Below, piece after piece: positions 11,323 to 22,122 of a stretch of DNA of 64,000 bases. Below the pieces are notes generated by a model. That model was not told where the DNA came from. It saw only the letters and a program-made list of their open reading frames with translations, and did not search any database. The stretch is from Bartonella senegalensis OS02 (GTDB taxonomy: Bacteria > Pseudomonadota > Alphaproteobacteria > Rhizobiales > Rhizobiaceae): assembly GCF_000312545.1 (NCBI RefSeq), contig NZ_HE997540.1, positions 720,222-784,221 of the forward strand, read 5' to 3'. Each line of letters starts with the position of its first letter. Position 1 is the first letter of the stretch. The position numbers and the translations under genes are program-made.

Positions 11323-11361
11323 GGAGAGCGGTTTTACCGCTCCCCTTGGTTTGGTTTTTTT
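11323..11361 (+). terminator. Rho-independent terminator after trxA
   Basis: GAGCGGT pairs with ACCGCTC around a short TTT loop, and a T-rich tract follows (ggtttggttttttt). It ends the addB-addA-trxA transcript before the convergent prfC remnant. Confidence 0.75.
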
Positions 11362-11394
11362 AAACAATTCTTTTCTGACAAAAAAGAGACCTGT

Positions 11395-12972
11395 TTATTC
11401 AGAACGTCTCTGATAATCCTTAAAAGCTGCAAATTTTATCTTCGGTGCTCGCTCCGCTTCATAATTCAATGAAAAATGATTTTCTGCTAAAAAAACTGGA
11501 TCGCCTTCCAGGTCATGAGCAATGGCAGAACGGTGATTGGTGAGAAATTTTTGCATCTCATCCTTACTTTGTGCTGAAATCCAACGGCATATATTAAAAC
11601 GTGCTGGTTCAAAACTCACTGGCAATCCATATTCTATCTTAAGTCGCTCCTTTAAAACATCAATTTGCAAAGCACCAATTACACCAATGAGAGAAGGAGA
11701 ACCATCATCAGGAATAAATAATTGCACGACACCTTCTTCAGCCATTTGTTGCAAAGCTTCTTTCAGTTTTTTTGCTTTCATCGGATCGCCTAAACAAACA
11801 CGACGCAAAATTTCTGGTGCAAAATTGGGTACTCCTTTAAAAAGAATATTTTCTCCTTCTGTCAAGGTATCACCAATACGCAACGTTCCATGATTAGGAA
11901 TGCCTACAATATCACCAGCATAGGCTTGATCAGCAATTTGGCGTGAACGTGCAAAGAAAAATTGCGGTGCCGAAAGTGTCATGGGTTTTCCTGTTCGTAC
12001 CAACTTTGTTTTCATGCCCCGTTCAAGTGTTCCCGAACAGACCCGAAAAAATGCAATACGATCACGGTGATTAGGATCCATATTCGCTTGAATTTTAAAC
12101 ACAAACCCTGTCATTTGAGATTCCGTGGATCTCACAGTGCGTTGATCTGCACCCTAATCACGAGGACTTGGACCAAAAGCAACCAATGCATTGATCAAAT
12201 CACGAACACCAAAATTTCGTAAAGCTGAACCAAAATAAACCGGTGTCATATGTCCTTCCTGAAAAGCTTGAAGATCAAAATTTTTGCAGGCACTTCGTGC
12301 AAGCGCTACGCCTTCGATAAAAGACAAGCGTTGGTTTTCAGGAAGTAAATTTGCCACCTCATCCGGGCAAGAAACCGCCTGTTGTGTCACCTCATCATCT
12401 TTTTGGCGAAAACGATTATGATGCAGATCAAATGTTCCAACAAAATCTTTACCCGTACCAATTGGCCAAGTTATTGGTGCGGTATCAAGAGCAAGTTTTT
12501 CTTCAATTTCATCTAAAAGTTCTATAGGATCACGCGCCTCACGATCCATTTTGTTGACAAAAGTAACAATAGGAATATCCCGCATCCGACAGACTTCAAA
12601 TAATTTCAGTGTTCTAGGCTCAATTCCGCGTGCCCCATCGAGCACCATAATAGCGCTATCAACCGCTGTGAGAGTGCGATAGGTATCGTCAGCAAAATCC
12701 TCATGACCTGGAGTGTCTAACAAATTAAAGATATGATCTTCATATTCAAACGTCATCACCGATGTCACAACCGAAATACCGCGGTCCCGTTCAATGTGCA
12801 TCCAATCGGAACGGGTTTGAATACGATCCTTTTTTGCTTTTACCTCACCAGCAAGCTGAATAGCCCCACCAAATAATAAAAGCTTTTCCGTTAATGTTGT
12901 TTTTCCTGCATCTGGATGTGCTATAATCGCAAATGTGCGACGTCGCTTTACTTCTTGCGTTCTCTTTTCCAT
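11395..12972 (-). pseudogene. prfC: Peptide chain release factor 3, interrupted by an amber codon
   Basis: RF3 is a translational GTPase that recycles RF1 and RF2 from the ribosome. The first 272 codons (12972 down to 12157) have the G domain: AHPDAGKTTLTEKLL, DTPGHEDF and NKMDREARDP. A TAG at 12154-12156 then stops translation after AFGPSPRD. The same frame continues to 11395 with the rest of domains II and III (MTGFVFKIQANMDPNHRDR onward). Reading through gives 525 residues, the normal RF3 length. One C-to-T change (CAG to TAG) explains the lesion. A GTG at 12135 could restart translation but has no clear ribosome site, and the fragment would lack GTPase. The start overlaps the lysS stop (TAATG). 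Confidence 0.9.
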
Positions 12973-14636
12973 TATTCCCCCATAGGTCGCGCAAGCGCTT
13001 CAGTAATCAGTGCCCGCATTTCACTAATTCCATACAAGGCAATAAAGGATCCTAATCTTGGTCCTCTCTCCTGCCCTAAAAGTATTTCATAGAGCATTTG
13101 AAAAAAAACATTTGAAACCCCTGGTCCCCCTTCAGGACTTTTTTTGTTATGATCTTGATAACGTTCCGTTAAACGTGCAACATCAAGAAGCGCATTTTGA
13201 ATCGCATTTCCATCGGCATTTTCAGGTAAACTGGCTAATTTTGCATCAATTTGCGCTAACGTTGTACGTTCACTGTCATCTGGTGCTCGAAATTTTTTGT
13301 TTGGCTTAACAAAAACATCAAAATATTTGAGGGCAAATTGCACCAATTGATCAAGTTCCGGATAATTTTGTGCATTGGCTCCTTTAGCATAACGAGAAAT
13401 AAAACCCCAGAGCACTTCTTTATTCTCTGCATTTGAAGCACTAACCAAATTCAGTAGCAGAGCAAAGGATACAGGTAAATCACTCTGAGGAGGGCAACCA
13501 TTATGAATATGCCATACCGGATTATTAAGCCGCTCCTGCCATTTTTGGCGACCATAAGCTGAAAGATGCGCATAATATTCATCAACGGCTTTTGGAATAA
13601 CATCAAAATAAAGTCGTTTTGCTGTTTTGGGTTTTGCAAACATATAAAGCCCAAGACTTTCTGTGGGAGCATATGTTAACCACTCATCAATGGTTAAGCC
13701 ATTTCCTTTGGATTTGGAAATCTTCTGCCCCTTCTCATCCAAAAAAAGCTCATAGTTAAATCCTTCAGGTGGCTTTCCACCAAGTACTTTACAAATTTTA
13801 GAAGAAAGATTTGTGGAATCGATAAGATCTTTTCCTGCCATTTCATAATCAATCCCAAGCGCTGTCCAGCGCATTGCCCAATCCACCTTCCATTGGCATT
13901 TAACTTTTCCTCCTGTCACCTCCGTTTCAATGCTTTCTCCTGTTTCAGGCTCAATGTAGGTGACAGTACCTTTTTCAACATTACGAGAAATCATCGGTAC
14001 CTGTAGTACTTTTCCAGAAAAAGGAGAAATCGGTAAAAAGAGTGAATAAGTAGCGCGCCGTTCTTCACCCAATGTAGGCAAAACAATTGCCATCACCTTG
14101 TCATAACAAGCAAGTATTTTTAAGAGTGTTTCATCAAAACAACCGGAACTATAATAATCGGTAGCACTGGCAAATTCATAATCAAAACCAAAACGATCAA
14201 GAAAAGTGCGCAAACGTGCATTATTTGCCGCTCCAAAAGAAGGATACATATCGCCAAAAGGATCTGGTATGCGGCTCAGCGGTTGACCAAGATAGCTTTC
14301 CATCTTCTCACGATCTGGTACATTATCAGGAACTTTGCGCAAACCATCCATATCATCAGAAAAACAAAACAGTTTTGTTTTCACTTTATTCTCAGTAAGA
14401 ATCTGAAATGCATGACGCACCATGGTGGTACGTGCTACTTCTCCAAAAGTGCCAATATGCGGCAAACCAGAAGGTCCATAACCTGTTTCAAATATCACAT
14501 ACTCTGGATACCCTGTCTTTTCATACCGTTTGATAATCTTACGTGCTTCTTCAAATGGCCAAGCTCTCGATTGAACAGCTGCATCTCTTAATTCTAGCGT
14601 AAGGCTAAGGGCATCACTCTGATCACGCATCATCAT
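12972..14636 (-). CDS. lysS: Lysine--tRNA ligase, class I
   Basis: It charges tRNA-Lys with lysine. This is the class I (archaeal-type) LysRS that Rhizobiales and Rickettsiales use in place of the common class II enzyme. The 554 residues contain the HIGH-type motif [13 protein letters not shown] near residue 54 and the KMSKS-type motif KISKSKGNG near 288, both diagnostic for class I. The start has three consecutive ATG codons (14636, 14633, 14630) behind a GGATAAAG site, so the exact first residue is uncertain. The last base of its stop is shared with the prfC start, giving a lysS-prfC unit. Being essential, it is intact although its partner is broken. Confidence 0.95.
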   Translation of the reverse strand: MMMRDQSDALSLTLELRDAAVQSRAWPFEEARKIIKRYEKTGYPEYVIFETGYGPSGLPHIGTFGEVARTTMVRHAFQILTENKVKTKLFCFSDDMDGLRKVPDNVPDREKMESYLGQPLSRIPDPFGDMYPSFGAANNARLRTFLDRFGFDYEFASATDYYSSGCFDETLLKILACYDKVMAIVLPTLGEERRATYSLFLPISPFSGKVLQVPMISRNVEKGTVTYIEPETGESIETEVTGGKVKCQWKVDWAMRWTALGIDYEMAGKDLIDSTNLSSKICKVLGGKPPEGFNYELFLDEKGQKISKSKGNGLTIDEWLTYAPTESLGLYMFAKPKTAKRLYFDVIPKAVDEYYAHLSAYGRQKWQERLNNPVWHIHNGCPPQSDLPVSFALLLNLVSASNAENKEVLWGFISRYAKGANAQNYPELDQLVQFALKYFDVFVKPNKKFRAPDDSERTTLAQIDAKLASLPENADGNAIQNALLDVARLTERYQDHNKKSPEGGPGVSNVFFQMLYEILLGQERGPRLGSFIALYGISEMRALITEALARPMGE

Positions 14637-14817
14637 CTTTATCCTAAAAAATTAAACTCTTTCATGGTATGGTGTATGGTTCTTGAATTTATTCGTCAAT
14701 AATAGCAAGCAAAAAGCTATCAAAAATCTCTTTATTATGCTCTTGTTATGACAAGCCTTTGCACTATTCTTTTCGTTGTATGCTCTTTTATTTTTATATC
14801 AATGAAGTACAAATATT

Positions 14818-14967
14818 ATGAATCGTAATTTTCTTATTTTGATTATTGGTGTTTTAATTGCCATTATTCTAGGCTTTGCCTATTACACTTATCTGCAAGA
14901 AAAAAAATCCTCTAGCATCGAACTAAAAATTGGACAGATAAACTATTTACTAACATCAATAAGTTAG
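14818..14967 (+). CDS. Small single-span membrane protein, Rhizobiales type
   Basis: A 49-codon frame starts MNRNFLILIIGVLIAIILGF, one hydrophobic helix, followed by a charged YLQEKKSSSIELKIGQ segment. Rhizobiales genomes have a family of small proteins that start MNRN, have one helix and end in a short acidic tail after an (E/V)xxKIG-like stretch. This looks like one whose last residues are changed (INYLLTSIS), possibly by a small indel. No strong ribosome site is visible. The function is unknown. Confidence 0.5.
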   Translation: MNRNFLILIIGVLIAIILGFAYYTYLQEKKSSSIELKIGQINYLLTSIS

Positions 14968-16656
14968 AAAAATGACAAAATTGAACGTTTTATACAAAAT
15001 CACCCTTTTAATTATATTGTAAGAATATTTTCATAAGACTGTTTATTTCAATTCTGGTCAACGTGCTGCCAACATGTGTAAAGATAGGGCATTTAATTTC
15101 GTAAAACTGGCTGCACTTTTTTAGGTCATGAGTGTTTTCATTATCCTCAAAAATTGCAAATTTAGCGGAGTAACGTGACTATTTTTGCTTTAGTGCCCTT
15201 TAGCAATTACATTACCCTTATAAAGTTTTCATATAACTTCGCCTGCCACATTTTGCACTCAGTGAAAAAGCAAAAGCTATAATAAATGCGTTCCGACGAG
15301 CGTAACAACCATTGTGCATCACTATCTTTACGCTTATGAAGCAGAAAACCGGCACCATCGTTCTCTTCACCAGCTCAAAGTGTTGCCGATAACCCTTGGA
15401 ACTTGAGACAATTCATGAAAGGCATTTTTAATCATTTTTTCACTGGTTTTTTACCCGCATGCCAGCCCTATTTGTGAGATGTAAGCGAGTAATTTTAATT
15501 GATTCAATATAAGAGGGTTTGGAATGAGACAATTTTAAGATATCATGACTTCTATTTAATCTGTAAAATAATGAGTTATCCTTATCAATCAATGCATTGT
15601 CTACTGGAGTATTCATTCATCTTTCAAATGCATTGCTTTCTTATCCAAGGTCAAAAATTCCCTTGCATGGTAAGCCATCAAAAGAATGGTTCTTGTTAAA
15701 TCTCATAAATGCTAAGTGCCGATAAAAGCATTTTCTCACAAATCTCAATAGTCAATACTGTTTTAGTTGCATCCATAATTATTCAACTCAGACAGTAAAT
15801 TCGCATAAATAGACACTTTTCCCATTGATCGAAATACTATCGCCTTTTTAAAATTAAGAGTTATTATGGTTTTTTGATCTGAGACAGCTTTTAGTTAAAG
15901 GTCCGCATATGCAACATATTCAAGAGTAGGAGGTGCTGTATCTTTTAAAATTTTCCTCTGAAGATGAATGCAAAAAAATCTGCATCAACCGAAAAAGGCA
16001 TCTCAGCTTGCTTATCCTTTTTCATCAGAATTTAATATGCATGTACAAAACTCATCAAATTCATCAAACTCTGAAAAAGCCTATCACACCATGAATCAAA
16101 ATTTTGAGCACAAGCAGGAAACTTAAAACTCTCTTCATTCATTACCATTTCCTATTTATTGCCCATGAAAATTGCATTTTCATCTATTTCCTTAGAAATT
16201 TCAATAAGTTTGAAAAAAGTGGATGAGCAATTAACGTTTCCCAAAAGATAAATCTCTTCATAAAAGGCATTCACTCGAAAGATCAGAAAAATAAAACTGC
16301 ACACAAATTCTTTACGCAAATCTTCAAGAGAGATTTCTTTAATACCTAGTATTTCTACCTTTACGAGTATAAAAGTGCTAACTCTTATCACCACCCTCAA
16401 TCAGATATATTACAACTTCAGCGCCTCATTTGTTTTGTAATTATTTCAGAATGATTGACATAGACAAACCTTCTGAATTAAACCCGAAATAATTTTTTTA
16501 CATTTTTTATCTTAAAGCTCTCTATTATTGGTTTTCTTTATTGCTACTTAAAAATCAAAATGATGTAAATTATGAGAACAAATTTCCTTTAAGTGATATT
16601 TAAAAGATGCAAAAAAATGAAAAAGAATAAAAAATATTTATATAAAGATGTAAATT
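14968..16656. other. 1.7 kb without an intact gene
   Basis: No intact gene is supported. The minus strand has two decayed pieces: around 15240-15435 (fragment starting MIKNAFHELSQVPRVIGN and, in another frame, GEENDGAGFLLHKRKDS) and 15945-16400 (listed separately). The remainder is AT-rich. The last 60 bases upstream of the LysE gene contain its presumed promoter and an AAAGAGG ribosome site. Confidence 0.55.
15945..16400 (-). pseudogene. Decayed gene of unknown family
   Basis: One reading frame runs from an ATG at 16400 through 82 codons to a TAG at 16152, then 39 more codons to a TAA at 16032 and 28 more to a TAA at 15945, all in register. Protein-like stretches include EISLEDLRKEF and FPACAQNFDSWCDRLFQ. 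A gene with in-frame stops is more likely than three chance frames in register, though AT-rich DNA makes this uncertain. I do not recognise a family. Confidence 0.35.
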
Positions 16657-16689
16657 GTGAGCATCTTTTTAAAAATTAAAGAGGTTTAC

Positions 16690-17328
16690 ATGTCATTTCT
16701 TCCTGAATGGCACATTATTGTACAGTTTTCCTTAGCATCATTGGTTCTAGCCCTTATTCCAGGACCTGATATTATGCTGTCGGTAGGACGTACTATGGCA
16801 CAAAATAAAAAAGCTGGAATTATGTGTGCTTTTGGAAGTGCGACAGGTTTTGCTATCCAAGTTGTTGCTGTAGCTCTCGGTTTATCAGCACTTATTTTTA
16901 CCTCACCACGCGTTTTTTTTCTTCTCAAAATTATGGGAGCCTTTTATCTTTTGTTGCTTGCTATTCAAACGCTGTATAAACCTTCAACCTTGTCTTTCAA
17001 AAAGACATCACCAAAACACCAAAGCCTTAAACGAAATTATTTTACTGCTATTGCAATTAATCTCTTAAATCCTAAAGTCCTCTTTTTTAATATGACTTTT
17101 TTGCCACAATTTATTGATGCGAATGACCCTATGGTCACACAAAAACTCCTTATTTTAGGTCTTTCTTATATCCCTATTTCTTTGCCTATTAATATCTCTA
17201 TAGTTTTTATGGCCCATAAACTCTCTCAAGGAATAAAACGAAATCCTTCTTATCTTCGTTTTCTTGACTGGCTCGTCGCAGGGATTTTCACAAGTTTTGC
17301 TCTCAGTATCCTTATCGATGAATATTGA
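16690..17328 (+). CDS. LysE/RhtB family amino-acid exporter
   Basis: This is an inner-membrane exporter of the LysE/RhtB family, which pumps out amino acids or derivatives such as homoserine lactones. The 212 residues have the family's N-terminal signature ALIPGPDIMLSVGRTMAQ, a GFAIQVVAVALGLSALI helix and about six hydrophobic segments. The mid-protein NLLNPKVLFFNMTFLPQF motif is also typical. I start at 16690, behind AAAGAGGTTTAC; an upstream in-frame start at 16657 would add 11 residues with a poor site. It is convergent with rlmN, 25 bases away. The substrate cannot be told from sequence. Confidence 0.88.
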   Translation: MSFLPEWHIIVQFSLASLVLALIPGPDIMLSVGRTMAQNKKAGIMCAFGSATGFAIQVVAVALGLSALIFTSPRVFFLLKIMGAFYLLLLAIQTLYKPSTLSFKKTSPKHQSLKRNYFTAIAINLLNPKVLFFNMTFLPQFIDANDPMVTQKLLILGLSYIPISLPINISIVFMAHKLSQGIKRNPSYLRFLDWLVAGIFTSFALSILIDEY

Positions 17329-17353
17329 GTTACAGACTGTTAACTCCACATTC

Positions 17354-18568
17354 TCATTGCAAACGTTCAGATTTTCGTAAACGCTCTGAAGCAGATTTAA
17401 GTTGACCGCATGCCGCTAAAATATCGCGGCCACGCGGTATCCGGATAGGTGAAGCATAGCCTGCTTGATTAACCACATCAGCAAAACGCTCGATTTGCTC
17501 CCAATCAGAACACTGATAATTACTGCCAGGCCACGGATTAAAAGGGATTAAGTTTATCTTCGCAGGAATCCCTTTCAGTAACTGCACCAACCGCTTGGCA
17601 TCATCCAAACTGTCATTGACATCTTTTAGCATCACATATTCAAATGTAATTCGCTTCGCATTGGAAAGACCAGGATATTGACGACAAGCATCCATTAACA
17701 GGGAAAGTGGGTATTTCTTATTGATTGGAACAAGCATATCTCTTAGCGCATCATGCACCGCATGGAGTGAAATTGCCAACATAACCCCAATTTCTTCTCC
17801 GGTTCGGATAATTCCAGGAACAACTCCACTGGTTGAAAGCGTAATCCGACGCTTCGACAGAGAAAGTCCATCCCCATCGGAAGCAATTAATAAAGCTTTT
17901 TTTACCGCTTCAAAATTATAAAGCGGTTCTCCCATCCCCATCATAACAATATTGGTGATTTTGCGTCCTTCCACTGGAACAATCGCACCATCAGGAGTCT
18001 TCTTATCAGGAAAATCACCCAAACGATCACGTGCAACCAATAGTTGCGCTAAAATTTCTTCCGCTGTGAGATTGCGAACAAGAACCTGCGTTCCCGTATG
18101 ACAAAAAGAACAAGTTAAGGTACACCCGACCTGCGATGAAAGACATAAGGTACCACGCCCTTCTTCAGGAATATAAACCGTTTCAATTTCCACAGGCCTG
18201 CCAGCACCGCGTGCTGGAAAACGCAAGAGCCATTTACGCGTACCATCTTTTGATATTTGTTCCCCAACAATTTCTGGGCGCGCAATGGAAAAATGACTTT
18301 TAAGAATTTCTTGTATTGACTTAGAAATATTGAGCATTTCATCAAAATTTGAAACACCACGCACATAAAGCCAATGCCAAAGTTGACGCACACGCATACG
18401 CCTTTGGCGTTCTGGAACACCAATTGTCTTTAAAGCTTCTACCATTTCGTCCTGCGATAAACCAATTAAAGAGAGTTTATCTCTCTCTTTCACAATAACA
18501 TTATCTGACACTCGTGCCGGACATGCACCAATTGGTCTGAGATCATATGAAACAGCCATTTTTTCCAA
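17354..18568 (-). CDS. rlmN: Dual-specificity RNA methyltransferase RlmN
   Basis: This is a radical-SAM enzyme that methylates C2 of A2503 in 23S rRNA and A37 of some tRNAs. In 404 residues the [4Fe-4S]-binding CxxxCxxC is Cys149, Cys153 and Cys156 ([16 protein letters not shown]). The methyl-carrying C-terminal cysteine is in [10 protein letters not shown]. The GEPLYNFE and STSGVVPGI segments are the usual SAM-binding elements. Starts at 18568 and 18559 (MAVSYD) are both possible. It lies 31 bases downstream of the ialB-like gene on the same strand, so the two are probably co-transcribed. Confidence 0.95.
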   Translation of the reverse strand: MEKMAVSYDLRPIGACPARVSDNVIVKERDKLSLIGLSQDEMVEALKTIGVPERQRRMRVRQLWHWLYVRGVSNFDEMLNISKSIQEILKSHFSIARPEIVGEQISKDGTRKWLLRFPARGAGRPVEIETVYIPEEGRGTLCLSSQVGCTLTCSFCHTGTQVLVRNLTAEEILAQLLVARDRLGDFPDKKTPDGAIVPVEGRKITNIVMMGMGEPLYNFEAVKKALLIASDGDGLSLSKRRITLSTSGVVPGIIRTGEEIGVMLAISLHAVHDALRDMLVPINKKYPLSLLMDACRQYPGLSNAKRITFEYVMLKDVNDSLDDAKRLVQLLKGIPAKINLIPFNPWPGSNYQCSDWEQIERFADVVNQAGYASPIRIPRGRDILAACGQLKSASERLRKSERLQ

Positions 18569-18599
18569 TTTACATCGCTATTTTAGAGTTACAAAAACC

Positions 18600-19109
18600 T
18601 TAATGGCATTTTTGTGCCGCATTTAATGCGGCTGTTACACCTTTTAAGGAGTAAGTATAAGTCGTTTGTGTTCCCCGTTTTGAAAGTGCACTCACTGTCA
18701 TACTTTTTCCAGCACGCATCGCAGAAACAAGCTGCTTTTCTAGTGCTGGTGATGCTAACCAAGCTGATGAATCTTTGGTGAAAAAATCAAATTCTTTATT
18801 TCCAATGGTTACGGTAACTCTTGACCCCTCTTTCAATGGATAACCTGCCATGAACTGGGGCTCAAATGAAAGAGGTGAATGAGAACGCTTAGTAACTAAA
18901 AAGAAATTATCGCCATGCTTAACAGTGGTTGGAAAAGACTCCAAAGGTACAGACAACACATAGCAAATTGTATTTTTGGGCGATTTATAAGAATAAGCTC
19001 CCCATGCTCCAAATTGATCTAAACGGCTTGGTGCTTGAGCACATGTTGCTCCAGTAGAAATAAGAACCATTATAAATACAGCCATAATTTTTCTTTTAAA
19101 CATCTTCAT
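18600..19109 (-). CDS. Invasion-associated locus B family protein
   Basis: This is an exported protein of the IalB family, first described in Bartonella, where IalB supports red-cell invasion; paralogues are common in Rhizobiales. The 169 residues begin with a signal peptide (KRKIMAVFIMVLISTGATCA, cleavage likely after AQA). The mature part starts with the FGAWGAYSY element and has the NTICYVLS and CH cysteines that may form a disulfide. It is probably a paralogue of IalB, because true ialB usually sits beside ialA, which is absent here. It precedes rlmN. About 1.3 kb of gene-free DNA lies upstream. Confidence 0.85.
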   Translation of the reverse strand: MKMFKRKIMAVFIMVLISTGATCAQAPSRLDQFGAWGAYSYKSPKNTICYVLSVPLESFPTTVKHGDNFFLVTKRSHSPLSFEPQFMAGYPLKEGSRVTVTIGNKEFDFFTKDSSAWLASPALEKQLVSAMRAGKSMTVSALSKRGTQTTYTYSLKGVTAALNAAQKCH

Positions 19110-20469
19110 TTAGCTCTCTTCTTTAGTCTCTAATAACATTCCCTTCCTTCAACAAGCTCAATAACTGTCTCAGGGATGTTGTCCCAATAACCTCAACAAA
19201 CGAAATATTCTTGCATCAATCAAAACAGATTTTGACCTCTCATTGTGATCTTTTAGTTGTTACTAAAACATGAATTTTTTATTTCATAACCCGATTGAAA
19301 AACAATATTTTGATTTTATTTCACTGCTTAACCCTTAATTTCGTTTTGTATAAAAAACTCCTTCTTTAAGCAATGGTATTTTCAAACAAAGTGTCAACAT
19401 ACCCTTCCTTTGCCTAAGAAACAAACTCCGCTCTCTGTACATAAGCAACCTCTTGCAAAAACTTGAAAACGTATCCCTTTAAAGAATACTCCAAATTTTA
19501 CAACTTTTTGAATAGCATCAATAAACTCAAAACCCCCAATGCCTTTGCGTTTATAAAAAGCGCAAAATAGCCTCTTTCTCTTCCAATTTAGCGCGTTTAT
19601 GCTTCTTATTCAACATTTTCCAGATACCGCTTTCGACGATTTTAAAATCCTTTTGCGAAAAACCTACAGATCAGTATATTAATCATGAAACACTGAGCAT
19701 CTCATTCCTTGCCCAATCACCGCATATCATTTTACCTCCTTTGAAACCATTTTCTCTTACTACCATATGCTTTAAACTTAAACATTATCAATTTCTCACA
19801 ACCAGCAATTTAAATCGCTTTAACATACTCTTTTAATATATTAGAGAACATTCACTCTCTTACACCAAAACTTTCAAGGAGTTTTTGCCAACACAACCAT
19901 CACATTTCACTAGAATTTATCAACAAAAACACCCGCCTCCTTTTGCCACAACAGTGCTTACACTTTCCGACCTATATTTTTGAAACAACCCCTTCATCAA
20001 TGAAGCCAAGTTTGAATAAGCTTTACATGCACAAAAAATCCCTCTTCATCTAAAAATCTACAATCTTCATTCCCTTACCCTTACTGTATAACACTGTCTT
20101 TCGCTCTTAGCTCTTTGCAACAGCTAACATTTATATCAAACTTGTCCTTAAAAAATTGACCTCTTCTTAATCTCTTAGATAAAACATATCCTTATCCATC
20201 TGAAACTTAAGAACCAATAAAAATCTCACCACAGATGAATACCCCTAAATAAGGTTAACTCAGAATAGATTTATAAATGCTTCATATATGAAACATAAAA
20301 AAGTCAGCGGTTATTCCTGCCGCTTGCTCTTCAAAAAGAGAATTGTTTTGAGAATAATTTTTATAAAGCGCCTGATGCAATCAGTATTGTCAACTCTTTA
20401 AGGACAAATTCTTCCTTTTTTAAGTCTGTTTCGTACACTCCCAGCAACATGTGTCCATCACACAAACTT
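19110..20469. other. 1.36 kb gene-free region with strong C-over-G skew
   Basis: No open frame with coding character is present on either strand. The plus strand is markedly poor in G (2 G against 14 C in 19741-19800), as expected for neutral DNA on one replication arm. The only structure I support is a candidate terminator for ptsN at 20295-20326. Confidence 0.55.
20295..20326 (-). terminator. Candidate rho-independent terminator after ptsN
   Basis: On the minus strand AGCGG pairs with CCGCT around a nine-base loop, and GACTTTTTTATG follows. It lies about 145 bases past the ptsN stop. The stem is short, so confidence is moderate. Confidence 0.5.
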
Positions 20470-20934
20470 TTAAGCTGCGTTGGATGTTGAATTCTGAATC
20501 AATAAAGCATAAAGTGCATGGGCATCATGCGTATTACGCAATTTTTGAACAACATCAGAATGACGCAAAAAACGCGCAATCTGTGATAATGCTTTTAAAT
20601 GATCGGCACCAGCATTTTCAGGTGCCAAAAGAAGAAAAACCAGATCAATAGGCTCATCATCGAGCGCTTCAAAATCAACCGGACTCTCAAGACGCGCAAA
20701 TATTCCAATAATTCGATTAATATCAGGAAGTTTTCCATGAGGAATGGCAATACCACCGCCCAAACCCGTTGAACCTAGTTTTTCACGTTGCAAAACAATA
20801 TCAAAAACCACACGCTCATTAAGACCTGTTAACTGGGCAGCTTTTTCGGCTAAAATTTGCAGAACCTGTTTCTTAGAATTCGCCTTAAGAGCCGGAATAA
20901 CAGCTTCAGGTGCAATTAACTCACTCAAATTCAT
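20470..20934 (-). CDS. ptsN: Nitrogen-related phosphotransferase protein EIIA(Ntr)
   Basis: This is the final phosphate acceptor of the regulatory PTS(Ntr) chain (EI-Ntr, NPr, EIIA-Ntr), which adjusts potassium uptake, carbon-nitrogen balance and stress responses rather than sugar transport. The 154 residues form one EIIA domain of the fructose/mannitol type. The phospho-accepting histidine is His66 in GGGIAIPHGKLPD. In Rhizobiales the gene normally ends an lptC-lptA-lptB-rpoN-hpf-ptsN series; here rpoN and hpf are missing and 1.2 kb of gene-free DNA lies upstream, so it must use its own promoter. Confidence 0.93.
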   Translation of the reverse strand: MNLSELIAPEAVIPALKANSKKQVLQILAEKAAQLTGLNERVVFDIVLQREKLGSTGLGGGIAIPHGKLPDINRIIGIFARLESPVDFEALDDEPIDLVFLLLAPENAGADHLKALSQIARFLRHSDVVQKLRNTHDAHALYALLIQNSTSNAA

Positions 20935-21079
20935 ACTTTAATTTTCCTTTTGCATGCTCAAATGCCTACCTTCAAACCAGTTAATGGTATGGATAGTTAA
21001 AGTCTTTTGTCACTTTCTTACATCATCACATGTGAATTTATTTTTCAGTTCATAACAGGTTATGGTTTAATTCATTTCA

Positions 21080-21163
21080 TTACTTACGATCAGCACAACA
21101 ATAATAAATAACTCTAAGCTCTGCATTAATAGCATCAGAAAACAAGGAAACGGTGTAGTCCAT
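21080..21163 (-). CDS. Candidate 27-codon small protein or leader peptide
   Basis: A short frame (MDYTVSLFSDAINAELRV and nine more residues) is preceded by GGGAG seven bases before its ATG. The site is better than many real ones here. It lies 146 bases upstream of ptsN on the same strand. It may be a small gene or leader peptide, or the relic of a longer gene start. No family is recognised. Confidence 0.25.
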   Translation of the reverse strand: MDYTVSLFSDAINAELRVIYYCCADRK

Positions 21164-22081
21164 AAAATAATCTCCCTACAATACCGAACAATGGCCTCTA
21201 CCCACAAACTTTCGATCTTCTAGACACAAAAGTTGATATAAAATTCTTTATCAGATCTTTCTTTTCCTTTTAAGAACGGGCTCCCATAAGGTGATAAATA
21301 TACTGAGACAAAACGGCTCTTCACTTTGACAAGGACTCTGTACGCTTGAATATTAACAGACAGCAATGACCTCAACAGGCTTTTATACGTTGAGCGGATA
21401 TTTCAAAAAGACACGCAGATTTAGCCTGATATACGCAATCGTGCACAAATTTTTAAATGCGCAAGGCAAACCAACAAAACACCATACATCCTCTTTGACA
21501 ACCATAATATGTAAAACCCATGGTGCTACCATCAAAATATCTAAAACAGCATCATTAATACGTTATATGCCTTCCAACAAAACGTGCGTTGCTTTCTTTA
21601 TCATTCATTATGAAGTTAATCTAGCGATATCTTTTCCAGAGTGCCATTAAAAGCAAACAAAACCGATAAAAAACGAGACCACCTCATTGTAATGAGACTT
21701 TTTTCATTCACCTAATAAACATTGAGTCTAAGACTACAATTATAAAAAAATTTAGGCATAAATTAAGGAGTTTTCCAGTAAAAACATCATCAACATAATC
21801 ACCATAGAAGATCTTATTGCATAACCGGGCTAAAAGGCTTCACCTTCCTCTCGCCTCCAAAGCTGCATCTTTTTATCTATTTGAAGCTCTTCATAACATT
21901 TCTACAGTTTCTGCAACCTTACAATAAATTTTCCTTAATTATAGAAGAGAAATCTATAGAAAAAACTTCTTCATTTATCCCTGTGAGATGCGTCTAATTG
22001 CCTAAATCTTGAAGTACTTGTGCACATCATGATTTTAGCTTAAATGAAATGATTCTTTTAAGTATAAGCAAAAATGCATAA

Positions 22082-22122
22082 AAAACGCCACGTAAATTGA
22101 CTATAGGGAAGAAAGGCGTTTT
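22082..22122 (-). terminator. Candidate terminator after lptB
   Basis: AAAACGCC and GGCGTTTT form an 8-bp stem around a 25-base loop, 24 bases past the lptB stop, with TTTT running out of the stem on the minus strand. The large loop lowers confidence. Confidence 0.4.

Noticed and set aside
11537..11893. 118-codon plus-strand frame within prfC.
   Set aside because: It is a shadow of the minus-strand RF3 coding sequence.
12133..12135. GTG restart giving a separate C-terminal RF3 protein.
   Set aside because: No ribosome site is visible and the product would lack the GTPase domain, so I treat both parts as one pseudogene.
21366..21650. 94-codon plus-strand frame in the lptB-ptsN gap.
   Set aside because: No ribosome site, unusual composition, and it is opposite to the direction of its neighbours.
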